A stretch of DNA of 64,000 bases from an uncultured Lachnospiraceae bacterium (GCA_934339135.1 CAKRHP010000011.1:56094-120093), one strand, 5' to 3'; numbered from the stretch's first letter, positions 55,502 to 63,819 are shown. Notes: a model not told the origin generated them from the letters alone. Numbers and translations: made by a program.

Positions 55502-56089
55502 ATGGGAAACACAAAGGAAGAAATCTTAACCGTGGCACTTCATTTGTTTGCGCGGGATGGATATGAAGCAGTATCGGTCAGCCGGATCGCCGGAGAATTG
55601 GGTATGACAAAGGGTGCCTTGTATCGTCATTATCAAAATAAGCGGGATATCTTTGAACATATTGTAAAACGTATGGAACAAGGAGATAGTGAACAGGCAG
55701 AAAAGAACAATGTACCGGAAGAAGAAATGGAAAAGAATCCGGAAAAATATCAGGAAACAACCATGGAAGATTTTTTGGAATATAGTAAGTCTATGTTCAA
55801 ATATTGGACAGAGGATGACTTTGCCTCTTCGTTTCGTAAAATGCTTACCTTAGAGCAGTTTCGAAACGAGGAAATGCAGGGATTGTACCAGCAGTATCTT
55901 GCGTCCGGACCGGTGGGATATGTGAAGGATTTATTTCAAAGCATGGACATTGCGGATGCAGATTACAAGGCGGTCCGGTTTTATGCGGTCATGTATCTGT
56001 ATTACAGTATCTATGATGGGGCAAAGGAAAAGGAAAAAGTGACGAAAGAATTGGAAACGGCATTAAATGAAATGATCAGAGAATTTTAA
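55502..56089 (+). CDS. TetR/AcrR-family repressor
   Basis: 195 residues from ATG 55502 (GGGAGG RBS). N-terminal HTH: EEILTVALHLFARDGYEAVSV, IAGELGMTKGALYRHYQNK. C-terminal ligand domain shares FRKMLTLEQF and YLASGP with the TetR at 62977, so the two are paralogues. Likely binds TAAACGGTCGTTTA at its own promoter. Confidence 0.93.
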   Translation: MGNTKEEILTVALHLFARDGYEAVSVSRIAGELGMTKGALYRHYQNKRDIFEHIVKRMEQGDSEQAEKNNVPEEEMEKNPEKYQETTMEDFLEYSKSMFKYWTEDDFASSFRKMLTLEQFRNEEMQGLYQQYLASGPVGYVKDLFQSMDIADADYKAVRFYAVMYLYYSIYDGAKEKEKVTKELETALNEMIREF

Positions 56090-56176
56090 CAGAATGAGGG
56101 AGGACAACAGTGTGATCGGGCGGTATGCTCCATCTGCCGGGATGATTGATCATTGGAAAAATGGAGGAGATTTAAA

Positions 56177-56695
56177 ATGAAAGCTATGGAAAAGGACTGG
56201 TATAAAAAAATATAGACGCTTGATATCTGTGATATTTCCTTTGAAAATGAATTTGATGTGGTACTCAATATGGCAGATGGAGCTATTGGTTATCTGGAAA
56301 ATGAGACGGAAAACAGAAAAATATTTGAAGTTGTTGCGAGAGCATTAAAAAAGGGTGGAAAGCATTTTATTGATATTATGAATGGCAGTTATGCGGACAC
56401 ACACTTCCCATGTAAATTGTGGGATGCAGGGGAAAATGGACTGACATTGTCTGCCTTTGAGTGGAATCGGGAGAGTAGAACGATGTTATACGGCCAGATC
56501 GATCATCCGTATGGAGAAGTTTTGTCAAAGCCGGAAATGTATGAGGGCAATACGATCCGGTTATATACCTTGGATGAAATAACGGAAATATTTTCCGGAT
56601 TAGGGTTACGTGTTGGGGACAGTTATGCTGATTTCAGCGGAAGATCCTCCTCGGAAAATGAGATTCAGTTAATGGTATGTTCGGTGAAAAAGTGA
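56177..56695 (+). pseudogene. Class I SAM-dependent methyltransferase, internally deleted and with a stop
   Basis: ATG 56177 with a GGAG RBS starts MKAMEKDWYKKI, then TAG (56213-56215) where relatives have Trp. The frame continues TLDICDISFENEFDVVLNMADGAIGYLEN to the stop at 56695. Compared with intact relatives, the ~65-80 residues holding SAM motif I (DLGCGxG) and surrounding helices are missing. A short product from an internal start (TTG 56258) would lack the cofactor site. Probably non-functional. Confidence 0.8.
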
Positions 56696-56794
56696 TATTA
56701 CGATCATTGACAGATTGAGTATATTTTGATGTGTAGTTTGATATGAAAATAAAAGTAATCAAAAATGTCTTTTTAGGAAGAAAGGTGAAATTTA

Positions 56795-57394
56795 ATGAAA
56801 GAAAATAAGGTACATAAATTAATGTGTTGTATTTGGCTTTTAGTGCCTGTGTTGTCTCTTGTGAGGTTAAGTCAGCCAATATTAGAAATTAGAATGGGTG
56901 CTGGTATTTCTACAGTAGCAGCATTGCCTACAAGGTCATATAATGGATTTCAATTGCTGTTTCATGGCAGTTTGGTAAATGCTTGTAATGATATTGTGGT
57001 AGATATAAGGAATCCAGGACTAATTCTTTTGAAAATTATGCTTATGATGCAGTTGTTTTTTGATGTGATTGTAGTATTCATCTGTTTAAGGGAATGGAGA
57101 AAAAAACAGACAAGTAAAATATTTTTATGGCTTAGAGGAATACTGTCAATAGGATATATGATGACAGCATTTGCAATCTATCAATTTATATCAGTATGCA
57201 ACGATCATTTAAGAGTAAATCATTATCCGCTTCAATCCCCGCTCTCCCGGACATCATATGTATTCCCTGATGAATACGAATTAGAAGTAAACATTCTTTT
57301 TTCTGTCGGGGTTTTGATATTATTTATAGTTACATGGTTGTTTTTTAAAAAGAAAGGAAAAAATGAAAATGTAGAGAAAAAAATTAGAGAATAG
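56795..57394 (+). CDS. Hypothetical membrane protein, four helices
   Basis: 199 residues. Hydrophobic segments at about 8-28, 75-97, 110-130 and 165-188, with a basic KKKGKNENVEKK tail inside. The loop after helix 1 could be outside. GAAAGG RBS. AT-rich and Ile/Leu/Phe-rich compared with the core genes, fitting horizontal acquisition. Not recognised. Likely co-transcribed with the small gene that follows. Confidence 0.7.
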   Translation: MKENKVHKLMCCIWLLVPVLSLVRLSQPILEIRMGAGISTVAALPTRSYNGFQLLFHGSLVNACNDIVVDIRNPGLILLKIMLMMQLFFDVIVVFICLREWRKKQTSKIFLWLRGILSIGYMMTAFAIYQFISVCNDHLRVNHYPLQSPLSRTSYVFPDEYELEVNILFSVGVLILFIVTWLFFKKKGKNENVEKKIRE

Positions 57395-57395
57395 C

Positions 57396-57713
57396 TTGAT
57401 TTCAATTGTACTGATCTTAGCAATGATTTCAAGTTTACTGCAAACATCAAATTCTATGGCAAAAGTAGAGGATAGTTATCTGTATTCTGGCGAGGGATAC
57501 CAGGTCATTTTTTTCATTACTTCTAGTTGGTCGGATGGATATGTTGCAGAGGTTACGATTAAGAATACGGGGGATATTACTTCTGTCCGGACTGCATTGA
57601 ATGGAAGATTATATGCCAGGATGGAAAATGGAGAAGAAATATTGATTACAAGAAGATATGCAAGGGAAATTGAAGATTGTTTTATGGAGGAGGATGACGA
57701 TGAAAGAATTTGA
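57396..57713 (+). CDS. Small chimeric protein: exported CBM2-like start, LytTR-like end
   Basis: 105 residues from TTG 57396, which lies 2 bases after the previous stop, so probably re-initiation; no strong RBS. Hydrophobic N-terminus (LISIVLILAMISSLL) then a segment like cellulose-binding modules (SSWSDGYVAEVTIKNTGDI). From about residue 62 the sequence changes to NGRLYARMENGEEILITRRYAREI, which looks like the C-terminal strand and helix of a LytTR domain. Best read as fused remnants; it may not be functional. Confidence 0.5.
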   Translation: MISIVLILAMISSLLQTSNSMAKVEDSYLYSGEGYQVIFFITSSWSDGYVAEVTIKNTGDITSVRTALNGRLYARMENGEEILITRRYAREIEDCFMEEDDDERI

Positions 57714-58143
57714 TCCAAAAAGAGAGTTTCTGTTTGATTACATAACGGTTGTGGCAGAATGTACATTTGCGATTGCAGTGATCGGCAGTCTTTTTGCAAG
57801 AAATAACAGCATCAGTTTCGTCTATTTTTTTCTGCCGTTTGGGTTGGCACTCATCTGTATGATCCCATGTATTCCTATCTATCTGAAGGAGGATATGACG
57901 ATTTCACAGATCATGTGGCAGAGAGGGATAGAACTCGTCGTTTTGGAAATTGCAATGTGTGTTGTGATTTATCTTATTATGGGAGATCGCGTTTCCACAA
58001 TAGTCTATGTTGCGATAATGATCTCCACGGCAGTTTGTGATGTGTTATCCTATCTTGTGAAGTGGTATCTGGAGAAAGAAGAGGCAGATAAGATAAACCA
58101 GCGGATTGCAGAACGCAGAAGGAGAAAAAAACGTTATGATTGA
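57700..58143 (+). CDS. Small membrane protein, DUF3021-like
   Basis: 147 residues from ATG 57700 (GGAGG RBS 8 nt upstream; it overlaps the previous gene). Four helices (about 13-32, 36-55, 70-92, 98-116) and a charged C-terminal tail (RIAERRRRKKRYD). Resembles DUF3021 proteins that are usually encoded right after a LytTR regulator; here only a LytTR tail remains upstream. The 3' end overlaps the HD-GYP start by 8 bp. Confidence 0.7.
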   Translation: MKEFDPKREFLFDYITVVAECTFAIAVIGSLFARNNSISFVYFFLPFGLALICMIPCIPIYLKEDMTISQIMWQRGIELVVLEIAMCVVIYLIMGDRVSTIVYVAIMISTAVCDVLSYLVKWYLEKEEADKINQRIAERRRRKKRYD

Positions 58144-59428
58144 GTATAGTAAACTTCAGTTAGGATGTATGCTTCTTGTAATTTATATCGCGTTTATATA
58201 TTTTCGTGAGCAACATGCCTATAAGGTTAAAACAAAAGAAATCGTGTTTGAATTATTGCTTTTTACCGGAATATTCAGTATTGCGTTTGATGGAATTACG
58301 GCATATACGGTAAATAGGCTGGGGCAGATATCAGGACTTGCCAATGATGTGTTTCATGCCTGTTTTTTATGCAGTCTTGATGCAATTGTATTTCTTATTT
58401 TCCTATATATTCTGGATATTACAAGAGGATTACCGGAAAAGAGGAAAATGAGAATTCTCATATCATTGCCATTTGTAGTAAACATGACCGCAGTGATCCT
58501 GTTTATGCCAAAGATTACATATAGACATGGAGAGATCACAAATTATTCCATGGGGATTCCGGTGTACGCCTGCTATATTATGGTGGCAGTCTATATGCTT
58601 GGATGTGTAGCTCTTCTGGCATTTGGAAGAAAAAACATGGGACACAACAAGCTTATCACAATAACAACCTGCATCGTGGCGGCAATAGCAGTGACGATAT
58701 ATCAGATGATATATCCGGAGGCACTCCTTACAAGCCTGGTATCGGTATTTGTGATCATAGGGGCATATCTGAATAGGGAGAATCCTTTGTTTCAGAAGCT
58801 GAGTGTACATAACAAAGACATGGTCATGGGCTTTGCAACTCTTGTTGAAAACAGGGACGGTAGCACAGGAGGACACATACGCCGTACCACAACCTATGTA
58901 GAAATACTTGCCAGGGAATTGAAAAACAGAGGTTTATATAAGGATGAACTCACAGAAGATTATATTAAAAATCTGGTTATGGAAGCACCAATGCATGATG
59001 TTGGAAAAATTGCCATTCCCGATGCAATTCTGCAAAAACCCGGAAAACTGACAGCAGAAGAATTTGCTGTTATGAAGACTCATGCAGCAAAAGGTGGAGA
59101 AATTATTAGAGAAACATTTCAATCTATGGGATATGAGGAATATGAAAAGATTGCATATCAGGTAGCAAGATTTCACCACGAAAAATGGAATGGAAAAGGC
59201 TATCCGGAAGGATTGTCACGCAAGAAAATCCCACTTTGTGCAAGAATCATGGCTGTTGCAGATGTGTTTGATGCAGTCTCCGCGAAAAGATGTTATAGAG
59301 ATGCAATGCCGCTGGAACAATGCTTTGCAATTATAGAAAATGGAAGCGGACAGGATTTTGATCCTTTTATAGCAGATGTGTTTCTGGATATGAAAGAGGA
59401 GATAACAGATATCGTCGAGGAGGAATGA
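58136..59428 (+). CDS. Membrane HD-GYP domain phosphodiesterase
   Basis: 430 residues from ATG 58136 (GGAGA RBS). N-terminal ~210 residues: seven predicted membrane helices (sensor), then an HD-GYP domain: HIRRTTTYVEILAREL, APMHDVGKIAIPDAILQKPG, VARFHHEKWNGKGYPEGL (HHExxxGxGYP), IMAVADVFDAV. Predicted to hydrolyse cyclic di-GMP or a related dinucleotide in response to a membrane or extracellular signal. Its end overlaps or abuts the methyltransferase gene, suggesting one operon from about 56.8 to 61.2 kb. Confidence 0.93.
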   Translation: MIEYSKLQLGCMLLVIYIAFIYFREQHAYKVKTKEIVFELLLFTGIFSIAFDGITAYTVNRLGQISGLANDVFHACFLCSLDAIVFLIFLYILDITRGLPEKRKMRILISLPFVVNMTAVILFMPKITYRHGEITNYSMGIPVYACYIMVAVYMLGCVALLAFGRKNMGHNKLITITTCIVAAIAVTIYQMIYPEALLTSLVSVFVIIGAYLNRENPLFQKLSVHNKDMVMGFATLVENRDGSTGGHIRRTTTYVEILARELKNRGLYKDELTEDYIKNLVMEAPMHDVGKIAIPDAILQKPGKLTAEEFAVMKTHAAKGGEIIRETFQSMGYEEYEKIAYQVARFHHEKWNGKGYPEGLSRKKIPLCARIMAVADVFDAVSAKRCYRDAMPLEQCFAIIENGSGQDFDPFIADVFLDMKEEITDIVEEE

Positions 59429-59430
59429 AA

Positions 59431-60714
59431 ATGAATAATAAAGCCAGTATTACTGCCCTGATGAGTTCATTCGGACGGGCGTTTCATGCAGAAAAGGAAG
59501 AACATCCGGTTTTTGAGGATCATCTGGCCGGGAAGCTGATGACGGCACAAGAATATGCAGCCATTCAGGGATATATCCTTGATGGTGCAAAGTTTTTTGA
59601 ACTGGAGACTGACCCGGCAAAGCAGGAACCGACAGAGCTGCTACGCAGAATTGTGAATGTCCATATCGCACCGTCACCGCTTTGTCGTGCGGCCTATACG
59701 GAGCAGGCATTAAAAGCTGCCGCTCTGACCGGCACAAAGCAATATGTCATCCTCGGTGCAGGCATGGATACCTTTGCTTTTCGGGAAAAAGAGTTCTTGG
59801 CGAAACACAGGGTATTTGAGGTGGATCATCCTCTGACCCAGACAGACAAACGGGAAAGGATTACCCGCACCGGCTGGACAGTTCCCGACAATCTTGCCTT
59901 TGTTCCTGTGGACTTTACGAAAGATAATCTAACGGAATGCCTGATCACTGCCGGTTTTGATCCGTCCGTCAAATCCTTTTTCTCATGGCTTGGCGTGACT
60001 TATTATCTTTCAGCGGAAGCAATCGACACGATGCTCACTGCACTATCCAGACTTTGCGCGGATGGCAGTACTATTGTGTTTGATTATCCGGATGAGGACT
60101 TCTTTGATGCCCGCGAAAAGCGTGTGCAGAATACGATTATGATGGCAAAAGCAGGCGGTGAACCGATGCAGTCGGCATTTTCCTATAAGGAACTTGAAAA
60201 ACTGCTTGAAAAGCATGGCTTCCTTATCTATGAATTGCTGACGCCCGATGATATTCAAAAGGACATTATCGACAAGGCCGGGGCAGATATGAAAGCCTTC
60301 GAGCATGTTAATTACTGTCTTGCTGTCAGGAAAGATAAAAACACAAACCAACTGATTGGCTGTTGCGGTTTGGATTGCGAAAAGTGCGATGCAAGGATCG
60401 CAACAATTACAGATGACAATGCCCTGCGTGAGCAAACCGCCACTCTGTGGAGCAAGCTCAACGGGGTAACGATCACACTGGAAATGATTAACTGCGTCGG
60501 ATGTCGCATAGAGGGTGTAAAAACACCGTTCTGCGACAAACTCTGTCCCGTACATAATTGTGTTCGGGAAAATGGATTGGATACCTGTGCTGATTGTTCG
60601 CAGATGGACGGATGCCCGACGCTTGGAAGCATCGCATCAAACAGCCCGTTTGTTTTGGACAACCTGAGCTGGCTTCGTGAGACAACAGAGAAAGGAGGTC
60701 TTAAAGATGAGTAA
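59431..60714 (+). CDS. SAM-dependent O-methyltransferase fused to DUF3795
   Basis: 427 residues from ATG 59431 (GAGGAGG; the earlier ATG 59425 is too near). Residues ~1-305 are a TIGR00027/leucine carboxyl methyltransferase-like domain: TKQYVILGAGMDTFAFRE, FFSWLGVTYYLSAEAID, FDYPDEDFFD. Residues ~310-425 are a DUF3795 Cys-rich domain: GCCGLDCEKCDA, CVGCRIEG, FCDKLCPVHNC and CADCSQMDGCPTLG. The domains usually occur as separate proteins. The Cys set could bind a metal or Fe-S cluster. 4-bp style coupling to HD-GYP and overlap with the next GNAT gene. Confidence 0.88.
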   Translation: MNNKASITALMSSFGRAFHAEKEEHPVFEDHLAGKLMTAQEYAAIQGYILDGAKFFELETDPAKQEPTELLRRIVNVHIAPSPLCRAAYTEQALKAAALTGTKQYVILGAGMDTFAFREKEFLAKHRVFEVDHPLTQTDKRERITRTGWTVPDNLAFVPVDFTKDNLTECLITAGFDPSVKSFFSWLGVTYYLSAEAIDTMLTALSRLCADGSTIVFDYPDEDFFDAREKRVQNTIMMAKAGGEPMQSAFSYKELEKLLEKHGFLIYELLTPDDIQKDIIDKAGADMKAFEHVNYCLAVRKDKNTNQLIGCCGLDCEKCDARIATITDDNALREQTATLWSKLNGVTITLEMINCVGCRIEGVKTPFCDKLCPVHNCVRENGLDTCADCSQMDGCPTLGSIASNSPFVLDNLSWLRETTEKGGLKDE

Positions 60715-61237
60715 CAATTTGTTTGTCATTGAACGCGCACGACCGGAAGAGGCGGCGAAACTGTTGGATTATCTAAAAATCGTAGGTAGCGAAACGGATA
60801 ACCTCAGCTTCGGTGCGGAGGGTGTGCCACTTAGCCTTGAAGAAGAGCAGGACTATCTGCGGGCACAGTGCGGATCGACGGATAATGCTCAGTTTTTTGC
60901 CAAGGTAGATGGTGAGATCATTGGCACAGCAAGTTTGAATCGTAACCACAATCGCATGAGCCATCGTGGGGTATTCGGAATCAGTCTGAAAAAAGCATGG
61001 TGGGGCTGCGGTGCGGCATCGGCTTTGATGGAAGAAATTCTTGCTTTCGCCAAAGAGAACGGCTTTGAGCAGTTGAATCTTGAAGTACGCAGCAGCAATA
61101 CCCGCGCCATACATTTGTATGAGAAATATGGTTTTCGGAAACTGTGTACATTTCCTCATTTTTTCAAAATCGATGGAGAATATATTGATTTTGATCTGAT
61201 GAATCTTGAACTGAGTATAGCGGAACAGTTACGTTAA
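60707..61237 (+). CDS. GNAT-family N-acetyltransferase
   Basis: 176 residues from ATG 60707 (AAGGAGG), which overlaps the end of the fusion gene by 8 bp. Motifs: DNAQFFAKVDGEIIGTASLNR, VFGISLKKAWWGCGAASALMEE (acetyl-CoA loop), NLEVRSSNTRAIHLYEKYGFRK. RimJ/RimL-like. It may modify a protein or small amine. Translational coupling suggests it works with the methyltransferase-DUF3795 protein. Confidence 0.92.
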   Translation: MSNNLFVIERARPEEAAKLLDYLKIVGSETDNLSFGAEGVPLSLEEEQDYLRAQCGSTDNAQFFAKVDGEIIGTASLNRNHNRMSHRGVFGISLKKAWWGCGAASALMEEILAFAKENGFEQLNLEVRSSNTRAIHLYEKYGFRKLCTFPHFFKIDGEYIDFDLMNLELSIAEQLR

Positions 61238-61240
61238 TGC

Positions 61241-61300
61241 TTGACATACATACAAAATGTGGTATACTACAAATCAGTTTACAGTAAATTGATTTGTAGT
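61241..61300 (+). promoter_or_regulatory. Promoter with a 35-bp palindromic TetR operator
   Basis: TTGACA (61241-61246), 16-bp spacer, TATACT (61263-61268). Arms ACTACAAATCAGTTTAC (61266-61282) and GTAAATTGATTTGTAGT (61284-61300) pair with one mismatch around a single A. The operator overlaps the -10, so the TetR protein encoded at 61317 should shut off its own promoter. Confidence 0.88.
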
Positions 61301-61316
61301 ATTGGAGATTTGATAT

Positions 61317-61949
61317 ATGCCTAGTAGCCCTAAGATCAAAAAAGAAGATATGCTGCAGGCTGCATTAGAGATTGTTGCTCAGGATGGGTATGCAGCTCTT
61401 AACATTAAAGCAGTAGCAAAGAAACTGGGATGTTCCACGGCACCGATTTCCTGGCAGTTTGGAGGCATGGATGGATTGCGGCAGGAATTGATTCCCTTTG
61501 CAGAGCAATATGTGGAGAAGACTTATTATAGTTTCAGTGAAAATGAGTTTGTCACATTTGAGCAGAGAGGGAAAGGAACCATAGATTTAGCGTTAGAGAA
61601 ACCATATCTGTTTCGATTCCTTTATACGGGCGAGAGAAGCCAGCTTTTAAGCGATGGCTTCGAGTTAAAGCCCGATCCTTCCGATGGAACCAATGTGTAT
61701 GAGAAGATAGCAGATCTGTTGGAAATTACGGTGGAGCAGGCAATGAATTTTGCCATGACGATGATAGTATATACACAGGGAATAGGAACCTTGATTGCTT
61801 CGGGAATCGTTCAGGATACAAAAGAAAATATGTATCGTATGCTTCACAATACGGGGATGACATATTTAAAAGGATTAGGTGTCAGGGAGGATATTTTACA
61901 GGCTTTATCGGGAGGTGATGATTCAGATGCAGACAGTAGTAACGGATAA
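61317..61949 (+). CDS. TetR-family repressor (partner of KTR protein 1)
   Basis: 210 residues. HTH: KKEDMLQAALEIVAQDGYAALNI, VAKKLGCSTAPISWQFGGMDGL. The ligand domain (residues ~70-200) is unlike the other two TetR proteins here. ATG 61317 with a GGAG RBS. Autoregulated by the 35-bp palindrome. The KTR gene starts inside its 3' end (61927), so the two are translationally coupled. Confidence 0.9.
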   Translation: MPSSPKIKKEDMLQAALEIVAQDGYAALNIKAVAKKLGCSTAPISWQFGGMDGLRQELIPFAEQYVEKTYYSFSENEFVTFEQRGKGTIDLALEKPYLFRFLYTGERSQLLSDGFELKPDPSDGTNVYEKIADLLEITVEQAMNFAMTMIVYTQGIGTLIASGIVQDTKENMYRMLHNTGMTYLKGLGVREDILQALSGGDDSDADSSNG

Positions 61950-62109
61950 ATGGATCTTATGTCCGGTATGCAGAGCAAAGACCAGGACACAGATATTGGA
62001 CGACACGGAATTAAAACATTTTCCACTGTTTTGTCCAAAATGCAAGGAGAGTTTTATTATCAATGTGAAGGATCATATAGTGGACTATCAATCAATTGCC
62101 AGACGCTAA
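61927..62109 (+). CDS. Cysteine-rich KTR small protein 1
   Basis: 60 residues; ATG 61927 with GGAGGTGATGA ~8 nt upstream. Two CxxC pairs: WILCPVCRAKTR and FPLFCPKCKESF form a zinc ribbon; the KTR tripeptide between them defines the family (Pfam Cys_rich_KTR). Ends ARR. Overlaps the TetR 3' end by 23 bp. Shares 15 identical nucleotides around its stop codon (62098-62112) with the copy at 63771-63785. Function unknown; possibly a nucleic-acid or protein adaptor for the TetR unit. Confidence 0.88.
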   Translation: MQTVVTDKWILCPVCRAKTRTQILDDTELKHFPLFCPKCKESFIINVKDHIVDYQSIARR

Positions 62110-62110
62110 G

Positions 62111-62148
62111 ACGCAGAGCAGGAACGAATGTTTTTGCCTGCGTTTTTT
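62111..62148 (+). terminator. Terminator after KTR protein 1
   Basis: ACGCAG pairs with CTGCGT (alternatively GCAGG with CCTGC), then TTTTTTG. Confidence 0.7.
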
Positions 62149-62173
62149 GTTACAAGATAGGAAGGACAGCGAT

Positions 62174-62620
62174 ATGGATAAGTATTTGAATTATTGGGGA
62201 TTGTTTTTTGTTATTGCGATTTTGATTCCCAATATTGTGTTTGCAGCAACATGTGAAGATGGTTTTGCAAATCATTATCAGAATAAACTAGTTGAGCTTT
62301 TTGAGCAGATTGGAAGATTTGGATGTTTTTTCAGCATGTTTATTTCGATTCCTTTTATGTGTAAAGGGTATTGGTTTGATCATGGGGAAACAGTTTATCT
62401 GATTTTGGGTGTGCTGCTTGTGGCATTATATTGTTTTGGGTGGATCATATTTTGGAGAGAGAATTCAATACGAAAGTCGTTATATTTATCAGTGATACCT
62501 TCCGTGCTATTTGTTGAGAGTGGTATTATCAGTGGAAACATTATGTTGGTGATATTTGCAATTATATTTGCACCATGTCATATTCGGATCAGTTATATGA
62601 ATGCCGTTTATAAAGGATGA
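62174..62620 (+). CDS. Hypothetical membrane protein
   Basis: 148 residues from ATG 62174 (GGAAGG RBS; 26 upstream in-frame residues belong to the terminator and are not used). Four to five membrane helices (about 6-24, 43-62, 68-86, 95-112, 115-135) and few charged residues. Cys at about 25 after FAA suggests a signal-type first helix. AT-rich. Not recognised. Confidence 0.7.
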   Translation: MDKYLNYWGLFFVIAILIPNIVFAATCEDGFANHYQNKLVELFEQIGRFGCFFSMFISIPFMCKGYWFDHGETVYLILGVLLVALYCFGWIIFWRENSIRKSLYLSVIPSVLFVESGIISGNIMLVIFAIIFAPCHIRISYMNAVYKG

Positions 62621-62647
62621 TAACTAAATTTCGGGGAGGAAAAAAGT

Positions 62648-62830
62648 ATGAATGCAATTACGAAGAACCGGATTTCGAAGGAGCAGATACAGCAAATGAC
62701 AGATCGCGCATTAGGACATCCGGTTGCAATAAAAAACATTAAGATATTATCAGGGGGATTTTTCAGTGCAGTATATCTGGTCGAAACAGCCGAAGAAAAA
62801 ATGGTACTAAAGCATTGCGGTATGGACTAA
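62648..62830 (+). pseudogene. N-terminal fragment of an aminoglycoside/choline phosphotransferase-like protein
   Basis: 60 residues: KNIKILSGGFFSAVYLVET is the Gly-rich ATP loop and MVLKHCG the lysine strand of protein-kinase-like phosphotransferases. It stops right after the N-lobe start (TAA 62828-62830); the ~200 further residues and the HxD site are absent. GGAGG RBS is intact. Remnant. Confidence 0.7.
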
Positions 62831-62897
62831 TAGATCAGGTTATCGAGAAACGATGATCGAGATAGCGATGTTCTTTTGTATTTTCTAATAGTAGCCA

Positions 62898-62946
62898 TTG
62901 ACAAGTGACCGATAGGTAACTATAATAAAAGTAACCAATAGGTAAC
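62898..62946 (+). promoter_or_regulatory. Promoter with two TetR-type operators
   Basis: TTGACA (62898-62903), 17-bp spacer, TATAAT (62921-62926), a consensus promoter. GTGACCGATAGGTAAC (62905-62920) fills the spacer and GTAACCAATAGGTAAC (62931-62946) follows the -10, 26 bp apart. Same layout as the 54749 promoter. Confidence 0.9.
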
Positions 62947-62976
62947 TTGCAAATAGAGTTAAATTAGGAGATAAAT

Positions 62977-63591
62977 ATGGAAATCAAAGAAAAGAACACA
63001 AAGGAAAAAATACTGGAAGAAGCTTTGAAGTTATTTGCACAGAGTGGATATATGGGAACATCCATGAATGATATTGCTTCAAAACTTGGAGTAACCAAGG
63101 CTGCATTGTATAAGCATTATAAAAGCAAGCAGGAGATATTGGACAGTATTATTGAAAAAATGAATGAATTGGATATTGAGAGAGTAAAGCAGTATGAAAT
63201 GCCGGAGGGTGATCTGGAAAAGGTTACAGCCGAGTATAAAGAAACGGCATTTGATAAGATTAAGCAGTTCACAAAGGTGCAGTTTCTTCATTGGACAGAG
63301 GAAGAGTTCTCATGCTGTTTCCGTAAGATGTTGACATTGGAACAGTACAGAGAGCCACAGATGGCACAGCTATATCAGAATTATCTTGCAAGCGGACCAT
63401 TAACTTATATGGAAGCTTTGTTTTCAGGAATGCTGGGCGATGAAGGAAAAGCCAGACAGACAGCACTTGATTTTTATGGACCTATTTTTTTGCTTTACAG
63501 CATATATGATGGAGCAGAAGACAAAAGTCATGTGATAAAGTTACTGGAAGAGCATATGGATCATTTCTTACAGGAAATGCAGATAAGTTGA
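62977..63591 (+). CDS. TetR-family repressor (partner of KTR protein 2)
   Basis: 204 residues; ATG 62977 with a GGAGA RBS. HTH: KEKILEEALKLFAQSGYMGTSM, IASKLGVTKAALYKHYKSK. The ligand domain shares HWTEEEFSCCFRKMLTLEQY and LASGP with the TetR at 55502, so they are paralogues. Likely binds the GTNACCNATAGGTAAC sites. The KTR protein 2 gene follows 14 bp later. Confidence 0.93.
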   Translation: MEIKEKNTKEKILEEALKLFAQSGYMGTSMNDIASKLGVTKAALYKHYKSKQEILDSIIEKMNELDIERVKQYEMPEGDLEKVTAEYKETAFDKIKQFTKVQFLHWTEEEFSCCFRKMLTLEQYREPQMAQLYQNYLASGPLTYMEALFSGMLGDEGKARQTALDFYGPIFLLYSIYDGAEDKSHVIKLLEEHMDHFLQEMQIS

Positions 63592-63605
63592 AAGGGTGAA
63601 GCAAT

Positions 63606-63782
63606 TTGAACGATGAATCAGAGCATCAGGAATGGATTCTTTGTCCGAAATGTGGAAGCAAAACAAGATTGAGATTAAGAAAAGATACGGTGCTTGCAAA
63701 TTTTCCTTTGTTTTGTCCAAAATGCAAAGAAGAAAGCCTGATTAATGCAGAAAAATTTATAGTAAAGGAAGCCAGACGCTAA
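63606..63782 (+). CDS. Cysteine-rich KTR small protein 2
   Basis: 58 residues; TTG start is the only in-frame option after the upstream stop, with AAGGGTGAAG RBS. WILCPKCGSKTR and FPLFCPKCKEE give the same two CxxC pairs and KTR as the protein at 61927; ends ARR. The gene was too short to appear in longer-ORF lists. 14 bp after TetR. The pair TetR-KTR is repeated twice within 2.5 kb. Confidence 0.85.
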   Translation: MNDESEHQEWILCPKCGSKTRLRLRKDTVLANFPLFCPKCKEESLINAEKFIVKEARR

Positions 63783-63786
63783 GACA

Positions 63787-63819
63787 CAGTGCAGATTGTA
63801 ATATTACAGTTTTGCACTG
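63787..63819 (+). terminator. Hairpin after KTR protein 2
   Basis: CAGTGCA pairs with TGCACTG, enclosing the 12-bp palindrome TGTAATATTACA (63797-63808). Few Ts follow, so termination may be partial, with read-through to the flavodoxin gene. Confidence 0.55.

Noticed and set aside
62648..62976. A complete aminoglycoside resistance gene
   Set aside because: Only 60 residues remain and the catalytic HxD and C-lobe are absent.
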